Source: Streptomyces sp. CB02923 | GTDB taxonomy: Bacteria > Actinomycetota > Actinomycetes > Streptomycetales > Streptomycetaceae | Direction: 5' to 3' | NCBI RefSeq assembly: GCF_001905005.1 | Contig: NZ_LWKZ01000010.1 | Location: forward strand, 1 to 63,101 | DNA: 63,101 nucleotides | Shown: positions 56,159-63,101 of the stretch, piece after piece | Position numbering within the stretch: position 1 is the stretch's first letter | Layout: each line of letters begins with the position of its first letter | Notes under the pieces: generated by a model | Seen by the model: only the letters and a program-made list of their open reading frames with translations | What the model was told of the DNA's origin: nothing | Databases searched by the model: none | Translations under genes and position numbers: made by a program

Positions 56159-59100
56159 TCAGAGCAGCGGCGGGGCGGCGGGCGCGCCGGACGACTGGGC
56201 GGCCCGCTGCAGGGCGCTGGCCAGCAGCGCCAGGTCGGTCGGCCCGTTGCCCAGCTCCCGCAGCGGGCGGCGGGCCGGCGGGTCGCCCATCCGCTCCCAC
56301 TCCAGCGGTACGACCGTGGGGCGGAGCGTGGACGTACGGGGTATCCGGCCGGTCACCCGGCCGGCCTGGAACGGCGTGACACCGGCGTCCGCCGCGCGGT
56401 GCAGCCGCCCGCGTCCCGGCGGCACCGGCTCGGCCGCGTCCGCCGCGGGACCCAGCTCCACGCGCAGTCCGGCCGCCCGGTCCGTGGCCGTCTCGGCCGT
56501 ACGGTCCGGATGGCCGGTGGCCGCTATCAGATGCACGCCGAGCGCCGCGCCGTCCCGCGCCACCGCCTCCAGCGCGCGCACCACCGAACCGGCAGCGGGG
56601 CGGCCCGTGCTGCCGAGGGCCGGGGCGACCAGCGCGTCGAAGTCGTCGACCAGCACGAACAGCCGGGACAGCGGCGCGGCCTGCGGTGCCTGCCCGTCGG
56701 GGGCGGGCCCGGGAGCGCTGCGCGCCCGCAGCCGCAGGGTGCCCGTCGACGAGGAGTCCTGCTCGGCGGCGGAGCCGGGCAGGTTCTCGGACGGGCGCCG
56801 GGGCGCCGGGGTGCGCGGCGCGGGGAGGTGCTTGGCCCGCCACTCGGCGAAGTCCGTACCGGCCAGGGTCTCGGCGCGCCGCTTCAGCTCGGAGCTGAGC
56901 GCCTGCGCGAACTGCCGCATCCGCACCGGGTCGGAGGCCGTCAGATGGGTGGTCACGTGCGGCAGGTCCGTGCACAGCCGCAGGCCCTCGCCGCGCTCCG
57001 GGCCCGCGCCGTCCACCAGGACGAGGGAGAGCAGGTCGGGCCGGTCGGCGGCGGCGAGCGAGGCGGCCAGCGAGCGCAGCAGCTCCGTCTTGCCGCTGCC
57101 CGGACCGCCGGTCACCAGCAGATGGCAGCTGTCGGCGGCCAGGTCGGCGCAGAGCGGCCCGTGCGGGCCCGCGCCCAGCACGGCGGCGGCGCCCGCCCGG
57201 CCGGGGTCCGAGGCGGCGGCCCAGCGCGCCATCAGCGAGGCCGGGGTGGCGCGCGCCAGGCCCAGCTCGTCCAGCAGCCGGGAGGTGTCCGGCAGCGGCA
57301 CGGCCGCGCTGCGCGCCGGGCGCCCGCCGAGACCGTCGCCCGTGTCCGCCTCCCGCAGCGGCGCGAGAGCGCGCGCGAACCGCTCGGACCAGGCACCGGA
57401 GACCGCGTCGACCGCGGCGACCGTGCCGTTCGGGCCGGTGCCGGGCTGGACGACGCGCAGCGCCGTGGCGACGTCGCCGCTCAGCACGGCGACCGCGCCG
57501 CACTCGCCGAACGCGGGCGACGCCGCGCGGGCGGCCTCGTACGTCGCGGCGAGCGGGAAGGCCGGGGTGGCGGCGGGCGTCTCGGCCAGGCACAGCACAT
57601 GGATGCCGGCCGCCGGGCCGCTCGCGGCGAGCCGGGCCGTCGTCTCGCGCAGCGCGGACGAACCGGGGTCGCCGTCCACGATCAGGAGGGTGTACGGGCC
57701 GTTGTAGCGCGCGGCGGCGGAGGCGACGGCGGGCCGGTCGGCACCGGCCCAGTGCGGGCCCAGCGGGCCGTCGTCGAGGCGGCGCGCCAGCTCGGCCGTA
57801 CGGGCCGCTGCCTGCTCCTTCTCGTAGGCGAGCAGCAGGCGGCAGTCCTGGGCGTGGGCCGGGCGCACCTGGGGGAGCCAGCCGAGCCAGGACCAGTCGG
57901 CCAGCCGGTCCTCCAGGGAGCGGGCGCGGTCCGTGCTGACCAGCACGATTTCGAGGGTGGCGGGGGAGTGCAGGGCGGCGAGCTGCGCCACGGTGGCGCG
58001 CGCGAGGCCGCCGAGCCGGGCGCGCGGCCCGGCGAGCCCCAGGGCACCCGCCTTGCGCAGCTCCACGGTCACCGGCGCGGCGGACCGGCCGCCGTCCTGC
58101 GCGGCCGTGCCGAGCCGGACGGTGAGCGCGTCCGGGTGGTCGGGGCCGCGCTCCCAGAGCCGGGGCCCGGGGCCGAGCGCGGTCAGCAGCACCGACGCCG
58201 GGTCGGGCCACCGCTCGTCGGCGGCCGCGGGGCTCAGCCGCTCACCGGCGGGCTCGTCCGCCGGTGCCTGCGACTGCCGCTGCTGTTCCTGCCACACGGT
58301 CGGCGCGGGGGCGGGCGCGGACCCGGAGCGCTCGGCGGCGGGCCGGGCGCCGGTCAGCCGGCGGGCCCAGGCGCCGAGCCCGCCCCGGCGCGCGGCCTTG
58401 CCGGACGCGCCGGGCAGGTCCTGGTCGCCGGGCGCGCCTTGGTCGTCGGGGAGGTCCTCGGCGGGGGCGAGGTCCTGCCCGCCGCCGTGGGTCTGCTCCG
58501 GGCCGTACGGCTCGTAGCGCTCCTGGGGGCTGCCCGGGTACGGGGTGCCGCGCAGCGGGGTGCCGCGGCGCCCCGGGCTGTCGTACGCGGCGGGCAGCTC
58601 CTCCTGCGAGCGCGCGCCGCCGTACGAGGACGGGGTGTACGGGCCCGTGACGTGGGCCGTGACGCCCTGGACGGCCGGGGGAGCGGCGGGGGAGCCCTGG
58701 TGCGGCACTTCGGGCCGCCGGGTGTCCCGGTCGTGCGCGGCGGAGCGGGCGCCGGGGACGGCCGGAGCGCCGGAGCGCACGCCGCCGCCGACTGCCGGGG
58801 CGGCGGCGTCCTGCTGGGAGACGCGCAACTGGCCCTCGCCGTCGGGGGCGCAGACCAGGGCCGGGTCGGGCCCGGCGGGCGCGGCCTGGAGGCGCAGCAC
58901 GGACTCGCCGATGCGCAGCAGCGCGCCGGGCGCCAGCGGCACCGGACGCTCGCCGATCTCCGTGCCGCCGACGGCCGTCCCGTTGGTCGAGTGCAGGTCG
59001 GCGACGCGCACCGAGCCGTCCGGCTCGACCGTGACCGCGCAGTGCAGCCGGGAGACGTCCGGGTCGTCGAGGGGCACGTCGGCCTCGGCGGAGCGGCCGA

Positions 59101-59524
59101 CGCGGATCGCGCCGCCCTGGCCGCCGTGCAGGAGGTGCACCCCGCCGGCGTCCGGCCCGGAGACGACGCGCAGCCGGGGCGCGCCGTGCGGCAGGCCGTG
59201 CGCGGGGGCGGGGCCGGGGGCGCCGAGGGAGAGCACCGCGCCGTCGATCAGCGGGGGTTCGCCGACCGCCGCGCGCTGCGGGTCCAGCCGGTCGCCGCCC
59301 GCGTACAGCACGACGGGGCCGCCGGAGCCGCCCGTGCCGCCACCGCCCTTGCCGGTGCTGCCGCTGCCGCTGCTGCCGATGTCCGCGCCGGACCCGGCCA
59401 CGGCGGCCGCGAGGCCGCCCGCGACCGTGGCGAGCGCCGTCCCGGCGGGGGCCGTGACGAGGACGTCGCAGGCCCGCGTGGGGTGGCCGCTGCGCGGCCC
59501 GAGGACGGTCAGCCGGATCTGCAT
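56159..59524 (-). CDS. FHA-domain FtsK/SpoIIIE-like ATPase
   Basis: A 1121-residue protein. An N-terminal ubiquitin- or FHA-like domain (about 1-115) precedes a clear FHA domain (about 130-200, with VGRSAEADVPL, SRLHCAV and STNGTAVGG) that binds phosphothreonine. A disordered linker (about 225-430) leads to degenerate and intact FtsK/SpoIIIE-type modules; the intact Walker A is GGPGSGKTELL (about 800-810) and Walker B LFVLVDDFDAL (about 955-965). The arrangement recalls EssC of type VII secretion, but with fewer ATPase units and no membrane segments or WXG100 genes nearby. It is divergent from the kinase pkaA, suggesting kinase-FHA signalling. ATG at 59524. Confidence 0.85.
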   Translation of the reverse strand: MQIRLTVLGPRSGHPTRACDVLVTAPAGTALATVAGGLAAAVAGSGADIGSSGSGSTGKGGGGTGGSGGPVVLYAGGDRLDPQRAAVGEPPLIDGAVLSLGAPGPAPAHGLPHGAPRLRVVSGPDAGGVHLLHGGQGGAIRVGRSAEADVPLDDPDVSRLHCAVTVEPDGSVRVADLHSTNGTAVGGTEIGERPVPLAPGALLRIGESVLRLQAAPAGPDPALVCAPDGEGQLRVSQQDAAAPAVGGGVRSGAPAVPGARSAAHDRDTRRPEVPHQGSPAAPPAVQGVTAHVTGPYTPSSYGGARSQEELPAAYDSPGRRGTPLRGTPYPGSPQERYEPYGPEQTHGGGQDLAPAEDLPDDQGAPGDQDLPGASGKAARRGGLGAWARRLTGARPAAERSGSAPAPAPTVWQEQQRQSQAPADEPAGERLSPAAADERWPDPASVLLTALGPGPRLWERGPDHPDALTVRLGTAAQDGGRSAAPVTVELRKAGALGLAGPRARLGGLARATVAQLAALHSPATLEIVLVSTDRARSLEDRLADWSWLGWLPQVRPAHAQDCRLLLAYEKEQAAARTAELARRLDDGPLGPHWAGADRPAVASAAARYNGPYTLLIVDGDPGSSALRETTARLAASGPAAGIHVLCLAETPAATPAFPLAATYEAARAASPAFGECGAVAVLSGDVATALRVVQPGTGPNGTVAAVDAVSGAWSERFARALAPLREADTGDGLGGRPARSAAVPLPDTSRLLDELGLARATPASLMARWAAASDPGRAGAAAVLGAGPHGPLCADLAADSCHLLVTGGPGSGKTELLRSLAASLAAADRPDLLSLVLVDGAGPERGEGLRLCTDLPHVTTHLTASDPVRMRQFAQALSSELKRRAETLAGTDFAEWRAKHLPAPRTPAPRRPSENLPGSAAEQDSSSTGTLRLRARSAPGPAPDGQAPQAAPLSRLFVLVDDFDALVAPALGSTGRPAAGSVVRALEAVARDGAALGVHLIAATGHPDRTAETATDRAAGLRVELGPAADAAEPVPPGRGRLHRAADAGVTPFQAGRVTGRIPRTSTLRPTVVPLEWERMGDPPARRPLRELGNGPTDLALLASALQRAAQSSGAPAAPPLL

Positions 59525-60002
59525 CGCCGTCAGCGGTCCCTTCCGCCCGGACCGTTCGGCAGGGGGCCCGTGGCCTCCCCCGCCGCGCCCGGACACTCGG
59601 CACGTACAAGTCCCTGGGCGCGGGGATCGTGCTCCCGCGCCGCACGCGCGCGACGGAGGCCCCGCACCCCCACCGCTTCCGTGCTGGGTGCATCCTCGCA
59701 CCTGCGACTGACAACACGCCCGCCGACCATCACTCAGTGATCTTGATTGGTCGTCTCCGGACGTAAAACCGCCTGATCGGATACTGCGAACGGCCTGTTT
59801 TCGATCATCGGCGGTCGCTGTTCGGCCTGACGTGGACACCGATTCGCGGTCCGCCCGCAACCATCTGTCCTGAATGCGCGTCTTTCCCCGAAGCCCCGCC
59901 AGATCGTCCCGCCGTACGGCCCGTACGGCGGCACTACAGTGGGGCGACGGGCCGCTGCGACCCACCGGCCCGGCAAGGATCGATCACGACCAGGGAGCGC
60001 AC
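59525..60002. other. Divergent region between FHA/FtsK gene and pkaA
   Basis: About 478 bp without a gene. ATCACTCAGTGAT (59729-59741) is a perfect 13-base palindrome in an AT-rich patch (about 59728-59800). TACAGT (59935-59940) is a likely -10 of pkaA, with GGGAG (59994-59998) before its GTG. A GTACGG-containing inverted repeat lies at 59911-59930. Confidence 0.6.
59729..59741. promoter_or_regulatory. Palindromic candidate operator
   Basis: ATCACT-C-AGTGAT is a perfect palindrome with 6-bp arms in the AT-rich centre of the divergent region, about 205 bp from one start and 260 from the other. It could bind a dimeric regulator of both genes. Confidence 0.4.
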
Positions 60003-61694
60003 GTGCGGCCGGTAGGCAGCAAGTACCTGCTTGAGGAGCCGCTGGGACGCGGCGCCACGGGCACCGTCTGGCGTGCCCGCCAGAGGGAGACGGCGGGCGC
60101 CGAGGCCGCGGTGGCCGGGGAGCCCGGCGAAACGGTCGCGATCAAGGTCCTCAAGGAGGAGCTGGCGCACGACGCGGACGTCGTCATGCGCTTCCTGCGG
60201 GAGCGCTCCGTCCTGCTGCGGCTCACCCACCCGAACATCGTCCGCACCCGCGACCTGGTCGTCGAAGGCGACCTGCTCGCCCTGGTCATGGACCTCGTCG
60301 ACGGCCCCGACCTGCACCGCTACCTGCGGGACAACGGTCCGTTCAGCCCCGTCGCGGCGTCCCTGCTCACCGCCCAGATCGCCGACGCGCTCGCCGCCAG
60401 CCACGCCGACGGCGTCGTGCACCGCGACCTGAAGCCCGCCAACGTCCTCCTCGCCGGCACCGGCGACGACGACACGGCCGAGCTCCACCCGATGCTCACC
60501 GACTTCGGCATCGCGCGCCTGGCGGACTCGCCCGGCCTGACCCGCACCCACGAATTCGTCGGCACCCCCGCCTACGTGGCGCCGGAGTCCGCCGAGGGCC
60601 GCCCGCAGACCTCCGCCGTGGACATCTACGGCGCCGGCATCCTGCTGTACGAGCTGGTCACCGGCCGGCCGCCGTTCGGCGGCGCCAGCGCCCTCGAAGT
60701 GCTGCACCGCCACCTCAGCGAGGAGCCGCGCCGCCCGTCCACCGTCCCCGAGCCGCTGTGGACGGTCATAGAGCGCTGTCTGCGCAAGGAGCCCGACGAG
60801 CGGCCCAGCGCCGAGAACCTGGCCCGCGCGCTGCGCACCGTCGCCGCGGGCGTCGGCGTGCACGCGAGCGCGGCGCAGGCCGAGGCCGCGCTCGGCGTCG
60901 CCGCCCTGCTCGCGCCGGACCCGTCCCCCGCCACGGTGCCCGGCACCGGCACCGGCGGTACGGGCGACGCCGACCCCACCCAGGTGCTGCCGTCGACCGC
61001 CGGTTCGTACGACCCGGCCGCGGCGACCAGCGTGCTGCCGTCCACCGGCGGCCAGGGCGGCGCCGACCCGACCCGCGCCATGCCTCCCGTACCGCCGGGC
61101 CCGCCGGGCGGCGAGCCCGAGGGCCCGCATCCGTGGGAGTCCCAGATGCGGGCCGCCCGCGACCGCAACGAGCAGACGCAGTACCTGGACCCCGGCGAGG
61201 ACCCGCTGCGCCGCCGCCCGCAGCGGCAGCCCCAGCAGGGCCCGCCGCAGTACCAGCCGCCGCAGTACCAGCAGCAGCCGCCACCGCAGTATCAGCAGCA
61301 GGCGCCGCCCCAGTACCAGCAGCAGGCCCCCGCCCCCTACCAGCAGCAGGCGCCCGCCCCGTACCAGCCGCCGCAGCACCAGCCCCAGCAGGCGCCGCGC
61401 CGGCAGCAGCCGCCGCCCCAGCGCCACGAGCCCGAGCCGCCGCCGGAGCGGGAGGCCCGGCCGCGCCGCGAGCCCCGGCAGCGCAGCGCCAACCCGATGC
61501 GCATCCCGGGTCTGGGCTGCCTCAAGGGCTGCCTGTTCGTGCTGGTGATCCTGTTCGTCGGCGGCTGGGCGGTCTGGGAGTTCTCCCCGCTCCAGGAGTG
61601 GATCGGTACGGGCAAGGGCTACTTCGAACAGATCGGCGATGTCATCGGCAGCGTCCGGGACTTCTTCAACGACGTCGGCAACTGGTTCAAGTGA
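60003..61694 (+). CDS. pkaA: Ser/Thr protein kinase PkaA-like
   Basis: A 563-residue membrane-anchored Hanks-type kinase. Glycine loop LGRGATGTVW, ATP-binding Lys48, catalytic HRDLKPANVLL (Asp142), DFGIARL and the GTPAYVAPE activation segment are all present (kinase domain about 7-270). A Pro/Gln/Tyr-rich linker with QYQQQAPP repeats (about 415-460) leads to one membrane segment (about 508-526) and a short outer tail; there are no PASTA repeats. GTG at 60003 follows GGGAG. Size, order and the following kinase fit S. coelicolor pkaA-pkaB as I recall them. The divergent FHA protein is a likely partner. Confidence 0.9.
   Translation: MRPVGSKYLLEEPLGRGATGTVWRARQRETAGAEAAVAGEPGETVAIKVLKEELAHDADVVMRFLRERSVLLRLTHPNIVRTRDLVVEGDLLALVMDLVDGPDLHRYLRDNGPFSPVAASLLTAQIADALAASHADGVVHRDLKPANVLLAGTGDDDTAELHPMLTDFGIARLADSPGLTRTHEFVGTPAYVAPESAEGRPQTSAVDIYGAGILLYELVTGRPPFGGASALEVLHRHLSEEPRRPSTVPEPLWTVIERCLRKEPDERPSAENLARALRTVAAGVGVHASAAQAEAALGVAALLAPDPSPATVPGTGTGGTGDADPTQVLPSTAGSYDPAAATSVLPSTGGQGGADPTRAMPPVPPGPPGGEPEGPHPWESQMRAARDRNEQTQYLDPGEDPLRRRPQRQPQQGPPQYQPPQYQQQPPPQYQQQAPPQYQQQAPAPYQQQAPAPYQPPQHQPQQAPRRQQPPPQRHEPEPPPEREARPRREPRQRSANPMRIPGLGCLKGCLFVLVILFVGGWAVWEFSPLQEWIGTGKGYFEQIGDVIGSVRDFFNDVGNWFK
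61248..61380 (+). repeat. In-frame Gln/Pro/Tyr repeats in pkaA
   Basis: Degenerate units of about 24 bp encode repeated QYQQQAPP, PYQQQAPA and QYQPP. They lie in the cytoplasmic linker between kinase domain and membrane segment. Such linkers vary in length between strains. Confidence 0.8.
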
Positions 61695-61697
61695 CGG

Positions 61698-61736
61698 CCG
61701 GTCCGCGGGGCGCCCGTGTGGCGCGCCCGCGGCCGG
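61698..61736 (+). terminator. Hairpin between pkaA and pkaB
   Basis: 61698-61714 pairs with 61720-61736 except for one unpaired base in each arm (blocks CCGG, CCGCGGG, GCGCC); the loop is CGTGT. It starts just after the pkaA stop and has no T tract. It may reduce read-through into pkaB. Confidence 0.6.
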
Positions 61737-61798
61737 CGCGGTGACCAAGGGGATTTGTCGACTTCCAGAGGGCGATTTCCCCCACAGAAGTGCAACCT

Positions 61799-61815
61799 GT
61801 GCCCATCCTGGGCAC
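61799..61815 (+). promoter_or_regulatory. Palindrome upstream of pkaB
   Basis: GTGCCCA-TCC-TGGGCAC is a perfect inverted repeat with 7-bp arms, 84 bp before the pkaB start. TAGCTT (61836-61841) is a possible -10 downstream, so the palindrome would sit near or above the -35. Regulator unknown. Confidence 0.45.
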
Positions 61816-61898
61816 GGAACCCCCTGGCACCCGCGTAGCTTTGACGCCACCTTCAGCCCCCTGAGGACGCTCAGCGGGCCCGACACGTCGGAGCAGTC

Positions 61899-63101
61899 TT
61901 GGCACGGAAGATCGGCAGCCGGTACACCGCCCACCAGATCCTTGGCCGCGGCAGTGCCGGCACGGTATGGCTCGGCGACGGACCCGAGGGGGCCGTCGCC
62001 ATCAAGCTGCTGCGCGAGGACCTGGCCGCCGACCAGGAACTGGTCGGCCGCTTCGTCCAGGAGCGCGCGGCCCTGCTCGGCCTGGACCACCCGCGCGTCG
62101 TCGGCGTGCGCGACCTGGTCGTCGACGGCAACGACCTCGCCCTGGTCATGAACCTCGTACGGGGCACCGACCTGCGCACCCGCCTGGAGCGGGAGCGCAG
62201 GCTCGCCCCGGAGGCGGCCGTCGCCATCGCCGCCGACGTGGCCGACGGCCTCGCCGCCGCCCACAAGGCCGGCGTCGTGCACCGCGACGTCAAGCCCGAG
62301 AACGTCCTGCTGGACATGCAGGGACCGCTCGGCCCCGGCGGCGCCCACCCCGCGCTGCTCACCGACTTCGGCATCGCCCGCCTCGTCGACTCGCCGCGGT
62401 ACACACGCGCCACCAAGGTGATCGGCACGCCCGACTACCTCGCGCCCGAGATCATCGAGGGCCTGCCGCCGCGCGCGTCCGTCGACGTGTACGCGCTCGC
62501 CACGGTGCTGTACGAGATGCTCGCCGGCTTCACCCCGTTCGGCGGCGGCCACCCCGGCGCGGTGCTGCGCCGCCACGTCACCGAGGCCGTGGCACCGCTG
62601 CCCGGCATCCCGGACGAACTGTGGCAGCTGCTCCTGCAGTGCCTGGCCAAGGCGCCCGCCTCCCGGCTGCGCGCCCCCGAACTCGCCGCCCGGCTGCGCG
62701 AGATCCTGCCGGGCGTGGCGGGCCACCCGCCGCTGGACATCGACGAGCCCGACGGCGACCAGGACGCCGAGGAGCCCGCGGAGCCCGCCTCCGGCCCGTA
62801 CGCGTCCCGGGCCGCCGGGTCCGGCCCGGGGCAGCACGACGAAGCCCTCTACCCGCCGGTCGCGCCGGGCGGCTCCCGCCCGCGCGGCGCCGTACCGCTC
62901 GTCCACGGCCCGGCCGCCCCCGACTCCAACCGCGAGACCCACACGAGCATGCGCGTCCCGGGCCCGGACGAGCTGGCGGGCGGCGCCCACGGCACGGCCC
63001 GCGCCCCGCGCGCCGCGGGCGAGCGCCGGGCCGGCTCGGCCCGGCACCGCGAGGCGGTGCGCCGCCGCCGGGTGAAACTGGGGCTGGCCGCCGCGGCGGT
63101 G
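61899..63101 (+). CDS. pkaB: Ser/Thr protein kinase PkaB-like, partial
   Basis: 401 codons are open from a TTG start to the window end, so the C-terminus is missing. GGAG (61890-61893) lies five bases before the TTG, and the product begins LARKIGSRYTAHQILGRG, as I recall for Streptomyces homologues. ATP-binding Lys36, HRDVKPENVLL (Asp130), DFGIARL and GTPDYLAPE are intact (kinase domain about 9-265). A Pro/Ala/Gly-rich linker follows, and the last residues (VKLGLAAAAV) look like the start of a membrane segment. It is separated from pkaA by a hairpin and a palindrome, so it may have its own promoter. Confidence 0.9.
   Translation, partial: MARKIGSRYTAHQILGRGSAGTVWLGDGPEGAVAIKLLREDLAADQELVGRFVQERAALLGLDHPRVVGVRDLVVDGNDLALVMNLVRGTDLRTRLERERRLAPEAAVAIAADVADGLAAAHKAGVVHRDVKPENVLLDMQGPLGPGGAHPALLTDFGIARLVDSPRYTRATKVIGTPDYLAPEIIEGLPPRASVDVYALATVLYEMLAGFTPFGGGHPGAVLRRHVTEAVAPLPGIPDELWQLLLQCLAKAPASRLRAPELAARLREILPGVAGHPPLDIDEPDGDQDAEEPAEPASGPYASRAAGSGPGQHDEALYPPVAPGGSRPRGAVPLVHGPAAPDSNRETHTSMRVPGPDELAGGAHGTARAPRAAGERRAGSARHREAVRRRRVKLGLAAAAV

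Noticed and set aside
56159..59524. Type VII secretion locus
   Set aside because: The FHA/FtsK protein resembles EssC, but no WXG100, EccB/D/E or mycosin genes are in the window.
59934..63047. A 1037-codon minus-strand frame opposite the kinases
   Set aside because: Both kinases on the plus strand have all catalytic motifs; the antisense product is low-complexity.

Overview
The window is chromosomal DNA from a Streptomyces or a very close actinomycete. It is very GC-rich, with GC-ending codons, GTG and TTG starts and overlapping stop/start pairs. The order mtnA-mtrA-mtrB-lpqB-comF-hpf-response regulator-secA ... NAD-GDH ... wall-polymer genes ... pkaA-pkaB agrees with what I recall of the Streptomyces coelicolor chromosome around SCO3014 down to SCO2973; that match is from memory and was not searched. 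I see no rRNA, tRNA, insertion sequence, prophage, CRISPR array or clear pseudogene.

Layout. (1) 374-6060, minus strand: a tightly packed five-gene MoxR operon (multi-pass membrane protein, DUF4129, DUF4350, MoxR ATPase, DUF58). (2) 6231-12690, plus: mtnA overlapping mtrA, then mtrB and lpqB, the envelope and cell-cycle signalling module. (3) 12908-21528: a ComF-family protein with an unusual insert, hibernation factor hpf, an orphan LuxR-type response regulator, a winged-helix protein and an acetyltransferase on the minus strand, and secA. (4) 21690-30126: small conserved genes (Rv3235-like, DUF6912, HAD, DJ-1/PfpI) and the giant NAD-specific glutamate dehydrogenase. (5) 30205-51997: a cell-wall glycopolymer region. 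It holds a TagGH-type exporter, a TetR regulator, a Tat-type exported PIG-L deacetylase, a GtrA/GtrB/YfhO three-part glycosylation set, two glycosyltransferase-CDP-glycerol polymerase fusions, three more glycosyltransferases, GalE and a methyltransferase. (6) 52213-55937: a sugar-uptake ABC system (binding protein and two permeases, no ATPase), one permease carrying a large beta-rich extracellular loop. (7) 56159-63101: an FHA/FtsK-type ATPase divergent from two Ser/Thr kinases (pkaA and pkaB-like), the second cut by the window end.

How it may work together. Region 5 reads as a pathway: cytoplasmic glycosyltransferases and TagF-like enzymes build a phosphodiester-linked glycan, the ABC pair exports it, GtrB/GtrA/YfhO add sugars outside the membrane, and the exported PIG-L enzyme could de-N-acetylate exposed amino sugars. 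This is inference from families and order. A second recurring theme is short tandem repeats placed at or just after stop codons (after the response regulator, secA, DUF6912, the HAD gene and the 44221 glycosyltransferase), often followed by a strong hairpin. Several starts have a -10-like hexamer exactly six bases upstream, suggesting leaderless mRNAs.
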